A stretch of DNA of 64,000 nt from Escherichia coli (GTDB lineage: Bacteria; Pseudomonadota; Gammaproteobacteria; Enterobacterales; Enterobacteriaceae): assembly GCF_036503815.1 (NCBI RefSeq), contig NZ_AP027764.1, positions 2,170,001 through 2,234,000 on the forward strand, in the 5' to 3' direction. The notes under the pieces were generated by a model. It was not told where the DNA came from. It was given only the letters and a program-made list of their open reading frames with translations, and did not search any database. Shown here in pieces: positions 56,183 to 64,000 of the stretch (the first letter of the stretch is position 1; each line of letters starts with the position of its first letter). The translations under genes were made by a program, and so were the position numbers.

Positions 56183-56392
56183 ATGGCAAAGATTAAAGGT
56201 CAGGTTAAGTGGTTCAACGAGTCTAAAGGTTTTGGCTTCATTACTCCGGCTGATGGCAGCAAAGACGTGTTCGTACACTTCTCCGCTATCCAGGGTAATG
56301 GCTTCAAAACTCTGGCTGAAGGTCAGAACGTTGAGTTCGAAATTCAGGACGGCCAGAAAGGTCCGGCAGCTGTTAACGTAACAGCTATCTGA
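56183..56392 (+). CDS. cspC: Cold-shock-family RNA chaperone CspC
   Basis: A 69-residue single cold-shock domain, constitutively expressed and not cold-induced in E. coli, that binds RNA and helps stabilise rpoS and heat-shock-type mRNAs. RNP1 (KGFGFITP) and RNP2 (VFVHFSAI) are intact. It is the second gene of yobF-cspC with an AAGGA ribosome-binding site and ends at a terminator. Confidence 0.97.
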
Positions 56393-56440
56393 TCGAATCC
56401 ACTGATCTGAAGTGTGAAGACACTTCAATCTCGCTATAAA

Positions 56441-56464
56441 GCCTCGTCGAATGCGAGGCTTTTT
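56441..56464 (+). terminator. Terminator of yobF-cspC
   Basis: GCCTCGTC / TGCGAGGC stem and T-run. A second hairpin (GAAGTGT / ACACTTC, 56410-56427) lies just before it. Confidence 0.9.
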
Positions 56465-56557
56465 ACTTTGCTTTATCTTCGCTCCTGGCATTCGGATATT
56501 TGCCCGCCGCGTGATTCGCGTTACACTTGCGGCCTTTAGTATCCTGCCGGAGTTGTC

Positions 56558-57367
56558 ATGTCGTTTTCCTGTCCACTTTGCCATCAGCCTCTTTCGCGTG
56601 AAAAAAACAGCTATATCTGTCCCCAGCGACATCAGTTTGATATGGCGAAAGAAGGGTATGTCAATCTGCTGCCCGTTCAGCATAAACGGTCTCGTGATCC
56701 GGGCGACAGCGCGGAAATGATGCAAGCACGCCGCGCATTCTTAGATGCCGGACATTATCAGCCGCTGCGTGATGCAATTGTCGCCCAACTGCGGGAACGG
56801 CTTGATGAAAAGGCCACGGCGGTGCTGGATATTGGCTGTGGTGAAGGGTATTACACACACGCATTTGCCGATGCGCTGCCCGAAATCACCACGTTTGGCC
56901 TGGATGTCTCGAAGGTAGCGATAAAAGCGGCGGCGAAACGCTATCCGCAGGTCACTTTTTGTGTCGCTTCCAGTCACCGTTTGCCGTTTGCCGATGCCAG
57001 CATGAACGCCATTATTCGCATCTATGCGCCGTGTAAAGCAGAAGAATTAGCGCGCGTAGTGAAGCCCGGCGGTTGGGTCATTACAGCTACGCCGGGACCG
57101 CGACATTTGATGGAGCTGAAGGGGCTGATTTACAATGAAGTACATCTTCATGCACCTCATGCAGAACAACTGGAAGGTTTTACATTACAGCAGAGTGCTG
57201 AGTTGTGTTATCCGATGCGTCTTCGCGGTGATGAAGCCGTCGCATTATTGCAGATGACGCCGTTTGCCTGGCGTGCGAAGCCAGAAGTCTGGCAAACACT
57301 GGCAGCAAAAGAAGTGTTCGACTGCCAGACGGACTTTAATATTCACCTCTGGCAGCGTTCTTATTAA
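56558..57367 (+). CDS. rlmA: 23S rRNA m1G745 methyltransferase RlmA
   Basis: Methylates N1 of G745 in helix 35 of 23S rRNA. The 269-residue protein has an N-terminal zinc finger with ligands Cys5, Cys8, Cys21 and His25 (CPLC, CPQRH) and a SAM-dependent methyltransferase domain with [11 protein letters not shown] near residues 89-99. It converges on mntP with a 4-bp overlap of 3' ends. Confidence 0.97.
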
Positions 57368-57930
57368 CCGTGGAAGTGCGTCCAGAGGATCTGGACGCCG
57401 ATGCCGATCAGCACCAACCCGCCGAGAATTTCTGCTTTTTTCCCAATAATTGAGCCAATAAAGCGACCAACCATCATCCCTAATGTCGACATAATCAAGG
57501 TTGCACAACCAATGGCCAATGCGGTCGCGATAATGTTGACCTGCAGGAAGGCGAGACCAACACCCACAGCCATGGCATCCAGGCTGGTGGCAATCGCGGT
57601 GGTTACCAGTAGCCAGAAACCGTGTCGACGGCGCGGTTCTTCATCTTCATCATCTGCGCCACGAAAACCCTCAATAATCATTCGCCCGCCGAGGAATATC
57701 AGCAGCACAAACGCAATCCAGTGGTTCCATTCAAGGACAAACCGGCTGGCTAACATGCCCATTCCCCAGCCGATCAGCGGCGTCAGGGTTTCGACGGCAC
57801 CAAAAATAAGGCCGGTTCGCAACGCTTCAGAAAATTTCGGTTTATGGAGGGTGGCACCTTTACCGATTGATGCAGCAAATGCATCCATCGACATACCAAA
57901 CGCAAGAAGAACAGTAGCAGTGATATTCAT
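57364..57930 (-). CDS. mntP: Manganese exporter MntP
   Basis: Inner-membrane Mn2+ efflux pump of 188 residues with six helices. Conserved acidic and Asp-containing helices are visible ([14 protein letters not shown] and [15 protein letters not shown]), the internal repeat of the family. The start at 57930 ([12 protein letters not shown]) is chosen; the frame is open upstream through the leader. The preceding 200-nt leader is a manganese riboswitch, and MntR- and Fur-like boxes lie further up. Confidence 0.96.
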
Positions 57931-58029
57931 GACAACGTCCTGACCGGGGTATCCATAAAACACATCATCGCCCCCAGCAAACATGCATACATGAACAACA
58001 AACCGCGATGGTTTTCGCGTTCATGCAGG

Positions 58030-58165
58030 CATAGCGATTGATGTGCATATGGTCTCGCCTGACTGAAAGTGTTCAGTCCGTACGTGCCACGTTTTGCAAC
58101 GAGTATGTTGACACGTACATTTCCGGAATCTGGAAATCGGCTACTCCCCAAATGAGGGCGCAACA
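58030..58165 (-). promoter_or_regulatory. yybP-ykoY manganese riboswitch of mntP
   Basis: On the minus strand the leader holds the conserved aptamer blocks in order: TTTGGGGAGTAGCC, then GTCAACATACTCG, then AGGCGAGACC. These are the signature segments of the yybP-ykoY class, which binds Mn2+ and raises mntP expression. It sits 100-235 nt before the mntP start. Boundaries are approximate. Confidence 0.92.
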
Positions 58166-58223
58166 TTAACATATTTTTAGAATATAAAACAATTGTTGGG
58201 ATATATTATTTCAGCAGTTAATT

Positions 58224-58242
58224 GATAACGATTTTCATTTAG
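58224..58242. promoter_or_regulatory. Candidate Fur box upstream of mntP
   Basis: GATAACGATTTTCATTTAG resembles the 19-bp Fur box (GATAATGATAATCATTATC), strongest in its left half. mntP is known to be influenced by Fur in E. coli. Confidence 0.5.
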
Positions 58243-58292
58243 ATTTATATATCAATGAAACGTTAAAATAAATAACAAATAAGGGATGGGAT

Positions 58293-58314
58293 AATATAGC
58301 CTAAGCTATGTCTG
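58293..58314. promoter_or_regulatory. MntR box upstream of mntP
   Basis: On the minus strand AGACATAGCTTAGGCTATATT is a clear palindrome of the MntR type (ACATAGC / GCTATRT with four bases between). A second, weaker copy on the plus strand (AAACATAGCTTTGGCTAAATT) lies at 58331-58351. MntR with Mn2+ activates mntP. Confidence 0.7.
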
Positions 58315-58358
58315 ATTATTTAAAATACAGCAAACATAGCTTTGGCTAAATTCATAAC

Positions 58359-58817
58359 TTATTGAGTGGAAACAAGAAGTTTATAAATTTTCTCCAGGTC
58401 GTCGATATTTCGAACGCGGATTAACAGCCGGCGCTGTTCTAATTGCATCACCAACACGCCATCTTCAGACAAGTTCATCGCTTTAATTCGACTATATTCA
58501 ATCCAGACATTGGCGAAGAAAAAACCTTTTTGTTTAAAGATGATCTTCGGAACGCGGATCCAGAAAATATAAAACCCCATTAGAGCCAGTGCACTTAATA
58601 ACCATGTCGTTATTTGCGCGCCATGATTCGTGACGTTGTTATAGATAAGAATGACAATCAGTCCTACGAAGATAACGCTGTCGATGCGGCCACGTCGGAG
58701 CAAAGGAATTGCCAGCAGGGTGGGGCCGTTACGGCGGGGCATGATGAACTGATCGTAGATCGCGAAGGCCAGGAGTGCGGCGATGAAAAGAATCAGTACC
58801 AGGTCCGTGATTGTCAT
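58359..58817 (-). CDS. yobD: YobD, DUF986 inner membrane protein
   Basis: A 152-residue UPF0266/DUF986 protein with three hydrophobic segments in its first 90 residues (MTITDLVLILFIAALLAFAI at the start) and a cytoplasmic C-terminal part (LEQRRLLIRVRNIDDLEKIY). Function unknown. It lies downstream of manZ beyond a terminator, in the same direction, and upstream of the mntP regulatory region. Confidence 0.92.
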   Translation of the reverse strand: MTITDLVLILFIAALLAFAIYDQFIMPRRNGPTLLAIPLLRRGRIDSVIFVGLIVILIYNNVTNHGAQITTWLLSALALMGFYIFWIRVPKIIFKQKGFFFANVWIEYSRIKAMNLSEDGVLVMQLEQRRLLIRVRNIDDLEKIYKLLVSTQ

Positions 58818-58829
58818 TAATCCTCCAGA

Positions 58830-58857
58830 TAAAAAAACGGGGCCAAAAGGCCCCGGT
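58830..58857 (-). terminator. Terminator of manXYZ
   Basis: CCGGGGCC / GGCCCCG stem with TTTT loop followed, on the minus strand, by seven T. Confidence 0.93.
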
Positions 58858-58871
58858 AGTGTACAACAGTC

Positions 58872-59723
58872 TTACAGTCCCAGCAGGCCGCAAGCATACC
58901 CCGCGATACCGATGACGAAGAAGCCAACGATGATCCACAGCGGATTAACTTTTTTGCGCAGCAGCCACATACAAGCAAAGGTCAGCAGTAGCGGTACCAG
59001 GCCCGGCATTAACTGGTCAAGAATAGTCTGGACAGTGGTAACGTGTTCTTTGCCCGTCTGGTCAGTAATGCGAGAGACAACCAGCGGGATGTTGACATGT
59101 GTCCACTTGTTAACCAATGCCCCCATGACAAACAGGCCGAGAATAGACGCCCCTTCCGTCAGTTTTTGCAGGAAGCCGCCACCCATATCTTTAACGATAT
59201 CGATACCTTTGGAGTAACCATACGCTACGCCGTAGTAACGGGTTGCCAGACGCACCAGGTTAAACAGGATGAAGAACAGAAGCGGACCTAACAGGCTGCC
59301 GCTCATCGCGATACCGGCACCCAGCGCTGCAAATACCGGACGTACCGTTCCCCAGAAGATCGGGTCGCCTACACCAGCCAGCGGCCCCATCAAACCGACT
59401 TTGATACCGTTGATAGCACCGTCATCGATCTCTGCGCCATTAGCACGCTGTTCTTCCAGCGCCAGGGTTACGCCGAGAATCGGCGCAGCCACGAACGGCT
59501 GGGTGTTAAAGAACTCCAGGTGACGGCGAATAGCTTGTTTACGAGCTTCGTTGTTCTCAGGGTAGAGGCGACGAATTGCCGGTACCATAGAGAAGCAGAA
59601 ACCCAGTGCCTGCATACGTTCGAAGTTCCATGAACCCTGGAAGAGGTTAGAACGCAGGAAGACGCCACGAATATCACTTTGAGTGAGTTTTTTCTCGGTG
59701 GTAGTTTGAGTTGTATCAACCAT
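58872..59723 (-). CDS. manZ: Mannose PTS IID component ManZ
   Basis: Membrane subunit of the mannose phosphotransferase system that, with ManY, carries mannose, glucose, glucosamine and related sugars in and is the entry route for phage lambda DNA and some class II microcins. The 283-residue product has a cytoplasmic N-terminal half (DIRGVFLRSNLFQGSWNFERMQ, the IID signature) and hydrophobic C-terminal helices. ATG at 59723 follows AGGTGAG; a GTG three codons upstream has no usable site. Confidence 0.96.
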   Translation of the reverse strand: MVDTTQTTTEKKLTQSDIRGVFLRSNLFQGSWNFERMQALGFCFSMVPAIRRLYPENNEARKQAIRRHLEFFNTQPFVAAPILGVTLALEEQRANGAEIDDGAINGIKVGLMGPLAGVGDPIFWGTVRPVFAALGAGIAMSGSLLGPLLFFILFNLVRLATRYYGVAYGYSKGIDIVKDMGGGFLQKLTEGASILGLFVMGALVNKWTHVNIPLVVSRITDQTGKEHVTTVQTILDQLMPGLVPLLLTFACMWLLRKKVNPLWIIVGFFVIGIAGYACGLLGL

Positions 59724-59735
59724 TTCGCTCACCTG

Positions 59736-60536
59736 TTAGTCCAGTTCGTTATCGAGATCGTTGTTACCAGCTGCCTGAGCAGGCGCACCGGCTACGCGGT
59801 TGTATTTCGGGCTAAGTTGGATGTAGAGCACTGCCATAACAGTACCAATCACACCCAGAGCAACCAGGTTAAAGTTGGTGAATGCTGCGGTTACGAAGCC
59901 GAGGTAGAAGAACGGCATCAGGTAGCCAGCACGCATCATGTTGATAACCATCGCATAACCAACCACCACGATCATGCCACCGGCGATATTCAGACCATTG
60001 GTTACCACTTCCGGAATCGCATTCAGCATGTTCTGTACTTCGCTGGTACCAACAGACAGCGCAACGATGACGGCTGGAATAGCCACACGCATTGCTTGCA
60101 GGAACAGAGAAGAAACGTGGATCCAGGAAATCGCTGTCAGGTTGCCGTTATCTGCAGCCTTATCCGCAGCGTGCTGGAAAGCAACGGTAATAGTACGAAC
60201 GATGATGGTCAGTACCTGACCTGCAGCAGCCAGAGGGATTGCCAGTGCGATACCCGCACCAATGCTCTGATGACCTGCAATAACCAGAATGGTAGAAATG
60301 ATAGAAGCCAGAGCGGCGTCAGGCGCAACTGCAGCACCGATGTTCATCCAGCCCAGCGCGATCATTTCCAGCGTACCACCGATAATAATACCGGTTTTCA
60401 TATCGCCAAGAACGATACCCACCAGGGTACACGCGATTAGCGGACGGTGAAACTGAAATTCATCGAGGATTGATCCCATACCTGCGATACAGGCTACGAT
60501 AAATACCAGCACAATTTGAAGAGTGGTAATCTCCAT
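59736..60536 (-). CDS. manY: Mannose PTS IIC component ManY
   Basis: Transmembrane channel subunit of the mannose PTS, 266 residues and mostly hydrophobic (MEITTLQIVLVFIVACIAGM; family signature GTLEMIALGWMNIGAAVAPDAALAS in part). It lies between manX and manZ, 12 bp before the latter. The manXYZ mRNA is a classic target of the sugar-stress sRNA SgrS in E. coli. Confidence 0.97.
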   Translation of the reverse strand: MEITTLQIVLVFIVACIAGMGSILDEFQFHRPLIACTLVGIVLGDMKTGIIIGGTLEMIALGWMNIGAAVAPDAALASIISTILVIAGHQSIGAGIALAIPLAAAGQVLTIIVRTITVAFQHAADKAADNGNLTAISWIHVSSLFLQAMRVAIPAVIVALSVGTSEVQNMLNAIPEVVTNGLNIAGGMIVVVGYAMVINMMRAGYLMPFFYLGFVTAAFTNFNLVALGVIGTVMAVLYIQLSPKYNRVAGAPAQAAGNNDLDNELD

Positions 60537-60598
60537 TGTACTTCTCCTGTTTACGTAAGACTTAAGTGTGAAAACTGATTGATAATCAACACAATACG

Positions 60599-61570
60599 TT
60601 ACTTATCGATTTTGCTGATCAGATCCATCATTTTCAGTTTCGGATCGGTGGAAACCTTACGGACTTCCAGCTCAATACCGCGCGCATTCAGTTTCTTGAA
60701 CGCCTCGATATCTTTTTCATCAACCGAAACCGCGTTATTCACCTGGGTTTTACCCTGACGGAATGCCATACCACCAACGTTAACAGAGGTGATTTTCACG
60801 CCGCCTTCAACGAGACGCTCTACATCTGTAGGGTTGGTAAATAACAGCATTACGCGTTCGCCAGCATATTTCGGGTTGTTGTAGACGCGAATCATTTTGG
60901 CGACATCAACCACGTGCGCTGTTACGCCCGGAGGTGCAACCTGGGTGAGCAGTGTCTTACGAACGGTATCCGCAGCCACTTCATCACTAACAACAATAAT
61001 ACGGGAGACATTGGTTTCTTTAGTCCAGCGGGTGGCGACCTGACCGTGAATCAGACGGTCGTCGATACGCGCAAGGCCAATAACCATGTAGTCGTTTGGT
61101 CCCATTGGTTTTGCCGGAGTTGGAGCCGCTTTTGGTGCTGCGGCAACGGGTGCTGGCGCGGCTTTTTCAACCGGTTTGGCTTTCAGTGCTTTCACGCCTT
61201 CACGGCCTGTTTCTACTGCCAGAGCCACCAGTTCATCAAAGCTTGGGTCATCATCACGGGCCATTAACGTTTCCACGAGCATTGGAATGTTAACGCCTGC
61301 AATGACTTCATAATGCTCTTTGTCGACGACAATGCGGCTGGCAGCGTTGAACGGGCTGCCTCCCCATGTATCAACGAGAAACAGCACGCCTTTAGTGGTG
61401 TCGAGTTTTGCCAACTGAGCGTTGTATTTTTCAATTAGCGTTTCGGCATTTTCACCTGGAACGAAATCGATCCAGCCGACGTTTTCCTGCTCGCCTAACA
61501 GCATTTCTGCCGTTTTAAGCAACTGCTCTGCAGCCCAACCATGTGTGCCTATAACAATAGCAATGGTCAC
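60599..61570 (-). CDS. manX: Mannose PTS fused IIAB component ManX
   Basis: Cytoplasmic phosphocarrier of the mannose PTS. The 323-residue protein joins IIA (about 1-130, phospho-acceptor His10 in IGTHGWAAEQL) and IIB (about 160-323, His175 in DDRLIHGQVAT) by an Ala/Pro-rich linker (APAPVAAAPKAAPTPAKP). It starts the manXYZ operon after an AGGTAGC-type site; expression is repressed by Mlc and activated by CRP. Confidence 0.97.
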   Translation of the reverse strand: MTIAIVIGTHGWAAEQLLKTAEMLLGEQENVGWIDFVPGENAETLIEKYNAQLAKLDTTKGVLFLVDTWGGSPFNAASRIVVDKEHYEVIAGVNIPMLVETLMARDDDPSFDELVALAVETGREGVKALKAKPVEKAAPAPVAAAPKAAPTPAKPMGPNDYMVIGLARIDDRLIHGQVATRWTKETNVSRIIVVSDEVAADTVRKTLLTQVAPPGVTAHVVDVAKMIRVYNNPKYAGERVMLLFTNPTDVERLVEGGVKITSVNVGGMAFRQGKTQVNNAVSVDEKDIEAFKKLNARGIELEVRKVSTDPKLKMMDLISKIDK

Positions 61571-61687
61571 TTGCTACCTCCTTTATTATCGTTAACACCT
61601 CAACGTGCCAGATGTATTTTTGAATCGTCGTCCACAATCGAATCGATTCAGATAAGGGCTACAACCAAAAACCCCTGCGTTTCGCGA

Positions 61688-61767
61688 TTTATTTTAGATA
61701 TCGAAAAAATTATTTTATGTGATGAAGATCCGTAATTTAACTTTCGATTAGCAGAAATTTCGAAAGG
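61688..61767 (-). promoter_or_regulatory. Mlc operators and CRP site of the manX promoter region
   Basis: Two AT-rich imperfect palindromes fit Mlc sites: TTTATTTTAGATATCGAAAA at 61688-61707 extended by AATTATTTTA, and CTTTCGATTAGCAGAAATTT with CGAAAGG at 61741-61767. Between them TGTGA at 61718-61722 is half of a CRP site. This matches the known dual Mlc and CRP control of manXYZ. It lies 118-197 bp before manX. Confidence 0.7.
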
Positions 61768-61835
61768 TAAAATATCCTTGTCACATTCGTTTGCAAAGGA
61801 AGGTAAATCTTTGCCAAATCAGATGTGTCTCTGAT

Positions 61836-62045
61836 ATGTTTAACTCCCGTTTAACAACCATGGAGTATAGGGCAGTAGCCCGCAGTATGGATCGTCACCG
61901 ACGTCATTTCAGCATCAGGCCTTTTAACGCCTGCTTTTCTGGCACTTTATGCCGCACCTTTCGTTTGCCTTTTGTCGTTACGCCTGCATTATTTCTGGCG
62001 CCGAATAGCTATTCCTTAAGCAGGAGCTTGTCATGGAATTCTTAA
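61836..62045 (+). CDS. yoaL: Putative leader ORF overlapping yoaE (yoaL-like)
   Basis: A short frame (69 codons from the ATG at 61836, or 61 from the ATG at 61860) ends 13 bases inside yoaE, the arrangement of a translationally coupled upstream ORF. The product (MFNSRLTTMEYRAVARSMDR at its start) is basic with no known domain. I recall a small protein called YoaL upstream of yoaE, but the start and the match cannot be confirmed here, and neither start has a strong ribosome-binding site. Confidence 0.45.
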   Translation: MFNSRLTTMEYRAVARSMDRHRRHFSIRPFNACFSGTLCRTFRLPFVVTPALFLAPNSYSLSRSLSWNS

Positions 62046-63589
62046 TGGACCCCTCAATTTGGGCGGGGCTACTCACGCTTGTTGTTCTCGAAATTGTGCT
62101 GGGTATCGATAACCTGGTCTTCATCGCCATTCTTGCTGACAAACTGCCGCCAAAACAACGTGATAAAGCGCGTTTGCTGGGATTATCACTGGCGCTGATT
62201 ATGCGTCTGGGGCTGCTGTCGCTGATTTCATGGATGGTCACGCTGACCAAACCGCTATTTACCGTCATGGATTTCTCCTTCTCCGGACGCGACCTGATTA
62301 TGTTGTTCGGGGGGATATTCTTGCTGTTTAAAGCGACAACCGAACTGCATGAACGGCTGGAAAACCGCGATCATGATTCCGGCCACGGTAAAGGCTACGC
62401 CAGTTTCTGGGTGGTCGTCACACAGATCGTCATCCTTGACGCCGTCTTCTCGTTGGATGCGGTAATTACGGCAGTAGGGATGGTTAACCATCTGCCAGTG
62501 ATGATGGCTGCGGTGGTGATTGCGATGGCGGTCATGTTGCTGGCATCGAAACCGCTGACGCGATTTGTTAATCAGCATCCAACGGTAGTGGTGCTCTGTC
62601 TGAGCTTCCTGTTAATGATTGGTCTGAGTCTGGTGGCAGAAGGTTTCGGTTTCCACATTCCGAAAGGTTACCTGTATGCCGCGATTGGCTTCTCGATCAT
62701 CATCGAAGTGTTTAACCAGATTGCGCGTCGCAACTTTATTCGTCACCAGTCGACTTTGCCGCTGCGTGCGCGTACTGCCGATGCCATCCTGCGTTTGATG
62801 GGGGGGAAACGTCAGGCCAATGTTCAGCACGATGCCGATAACCCGATGCCTATCCCGGTACCGGAAGGTGCGTTTGCCGAAGAAGAACGTTACATGATTA
62901 ACGGTGTATTGACGCTGGCGTCGCGTTCTCTGCGCGGGATCATGACGCCGCGCGGTGAAATAAGCTGGGTTGACGCTAATCTCGGGGTCGATGAAATCCG
63001 TGAGCAGCTGCTCTCCTCACCGCACAGTCTGTTCCCGGTATGTCGCGGTGAACTGGATGAAATCATCGGTATCGTACGTGCTAAAGAACTGCTGGTGGCG
63101 CTCGAAGAAGGTGTTGATGTGGCGGCGATTGCTTCGGCGTCTCCGGCGATTATCGTCCCTGAAACCCTTGACCCGATCAACCTACTGGGCGTGCTGCGTC
63201 GTGCTCGCGGGAGCTTCGTTATCGTGACCAACGAGTTTGGTGTGGTACAAGGCCTGGTCACGCCGCTGGATGTGCTGGAAGCCATTGCGGGTGAATTCCC
63301 GGACGCTGACGAAACGCCGGAAATCATTACCGATGGTGACGGCTGGCTGGTAAAAGGCGGTACAGATTTGCATGCCTTGCAGCAGGCGCTTGATGTTGAG
63401 CACCTTGCCGATGACGATGATATCGCGACGGTCGCGGGCCTCGTGATCTCGGCAAATGGTCACATTCCCCGTGTGGGCGATGTGATTGATGTAGGGCCAC
63501 TGCATATCACCATCATTGAAGCCAATGATTATCGTGTTGATCTGGTTCGCATTGTTAAAGAGCAACCGGCGCACGATGAAGATGAGTAA
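62033..63589 (+). CDS. yoaE: YoaE, TerC-family membrane protein with CBS and CorC domains
   Basis: A 518-residue inner-membrane protein. The N-terminal TerC domain (about 1-240) has seven or so helices with acidic intramembrane motifs (LGIDNLVFIAI, DAVFSLDAVITAVG) typical of metal-handling TerC proteins such as Alx; a pair of CBS domains (about 300-420, MTPRGEISWVDAN, VRAKELLVAL) and a CorC/HlyC domain (about 435-518) follow. The substrate is unknown; metal export is inferred. AGGAG precedes the ATG. Confidence 0.95.
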   Translation: MEFLMDPSIWAGLLTLVVLEIVLGIDNLVFIAILADKLPPKQRDKARLLGLSLALIMRLGLLSLISWMVTLTKPLFTVMDFSFSGRDLIMLFGGIFLLFKATTELHERLENRDHDSGHGKGYASFWVVVTQIVILDAVFSLDAVITAVGMVNHLPVMMAAVVIAMAVMLLASKPLTRFVNQHPTVVVLCLSFLLMIGLSLVAEGFGFHIPKGYLYAAIGFSIIIEVFNQIARRNFIRHQSTLPLRARTADAILRLMGGKRQANVQHDADNPMPIPVPEGAFAEEERYMINGVLTLASRSLRGIMTPRGEISWVDANLGVDEIREQLLSSPHSLFPVCRGELDEIIGIVRAKELLVALEEGVDVAAIASASPAIIVPETLDPINLLGVLRRARGSFVIVTNEFGVVQGLVTPLDVLEAIAGEFPDADETPEIITDGDGWLVKGGTDLHALQQALDVEHLADDDDIATVAGLVISANGHIPRVGDVIDVGPLHITIIEANDYRVDLVRIVKEQPAHDEDE

Positions 63590-63592
63590 GCG

Positions 63593-64000
63593 TTAACGTA
63601 ACGGCATAACGGGCGTGATATGTCCATTATGCCGGGCGGGCGGCGGTTGGCTGCCCGCCAGCCATTTGGGAAAATCACGTAGCGGCATCGGCTGTGCGTA
63701 CAAATACCCTTGCAAAATATGCACGCCATGACGGCGCAAATACTTCGCCTGTTCTTGTGTTTCCACACCCTCCGCCACCAGTTCAATATTCAGTCTTTGC
63801 CCCAGTGCGATGATGATATCGGTCACCGTCGAGTTAACCGCGTCAGAACCTATAGCTGCGGTAAATGACTTATCAATTTTCAGCACGTCAGGACGTAATG
63901 TTTCAAGCCAGGAAAATGAACTGTTGCCGGTGCCGAAGTCATCAATCGCCAGTTTGACGTTTTTACGATGCAGCTCGCGGGCAATCCGATAATCAACATC
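63593..64000 (-). CDS. yoaD: YoaD (PdeD), cyclic-di-GMP phosphodiesterase, C-terminal part
   Basis: The last 135 codons of an EAL-domain protein whose 5' part lies beyond the right edge. Diagnostic EAL residues are visible: LAIDDFGTGNSSFSWL (the DDFGTG loop), LKIDKSF (catalytic Lys region), ELVAEGVETQEQ (Glu of the EGVE motif) and LQGYLYAQPMP. It hydrolyses c-di-GMP to pGpG. In E. coli the full protein has a periplasmic CSS sensor domain between two membrane helices. It converges on yoaE with 3 bp between stops. Confidence 0.93.
   Translation of the reverse strand, partial: DVDYRIARELHRKNVKLAIDDFGTGNSSFSWLETLRPDVLKIDKSFTAAIGSDAVNSTVTDIIIALGQRLNIELVAEGVETQEQAKYLRRHGVHILQGYLYAQPMPLRDFPKWLAGSQPPPARHNGHITPVMPLR

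Noticed and set aside
57927..58172. An 81-codon frame upstream of mntP
   Set aside because: It coincides with the conserved riboswitch segments and has no protein-level resemblance; RNA structure explains the sequence.
59679..60440. A 253-codon open frame antisense to manZ and manY
   Set aside because: The product is His, Asn and Thr-rich low-complexity sequence expected from the complement of hydrophobic codons; it has no start signals.

Overview
The window is a continuous stretch of chromosome from Escherichia coli or a very close Escherichia relative. Gene order and protein sequences match, from memory, the 41-42 minute region of E. coli K-12 from yecT through yoaD, read in the direction opposite to K-12 numbering. 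Nearly all of it is core enterobacterial backbone. There is no rRNA, tRNA, insertion sequence, prophage or CRISPR array. Small differences show it is not K-12 itself: a NudB N-terminus three codons shorter than the K-12 form I recall, many single substitutions, and two extra genes between yebB and ruvA.

Layout: (1) 1-7.9 kb: yecT end, argS, yecM-cutC (with the sigma-E sRNA MicL in the cutC 3' end) and torYZ (TMAO/biotin sulfoxide respiration). (2) 7.9-11.5 kb: cmoB-cmoA (tRNA wobble modification), yecN, yecE, yecD. (3) 11.7-19.3 kb: aspS-nudB-yebC-ruvC, yebB, two unrecognised genes (one exported, one membrane protein), then LexA-controlled ruvAB. (4) 19.4-24.4 kb: znuBC and znuA diverging from a Zur operator, mepM, lpxM. 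(5) 24.5-32.7 kb: a carbon-metabolism block of pykA, hexR, zwf, edd-eda and purT. (6) 32.8-40.3 kb: yebG (LexA box), yebF, yebE, ptrB, exoX, yobB, holE and the copper-linked yobA-yebZ-yebY. (7) 40.3-51.9 kb: SdsR/RyeA antisense sRNA pair, pphA, yebW, yebV, rsmF, the letAB lipid-transport operon, msrC, proQ-prc, htpX. (8) 52-58.8 kb: yebQ, kdgR, yobH, mgrB, yebO, yobF-cspC, rlmA, mntP with its Mn2+ riboswitch, yobD. (9) 58.9-64 kb: manXYZ mannose PTS, yoaE and the 3' end of the c-di-GMP phosphodiesterase gene yoaD.

Several genes share regulation or function: LexA boxes precede both ruvA and yebG; HexR and KdgR, both encoded here, belong to regulons of the neighbouring sugar-acid genes; envelope-stress functions (MicL, HtpX, Prc, MepM, YebE, LetAB) recur; and metal homeostasis is represented by ZnuABC, MntP and the Cop-like cluster. 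Four REP/BIME-type palindromic repeat clusters sit in intergenic spaces. The least explained DNA is the yebB-ruvA islet, the 669-bp gene-free stretch before yobF-cspC, and the yoaE leader with an overlapping upstream reading frame. Function names rest on recognition of known E. coli proteins; no database search was possible.
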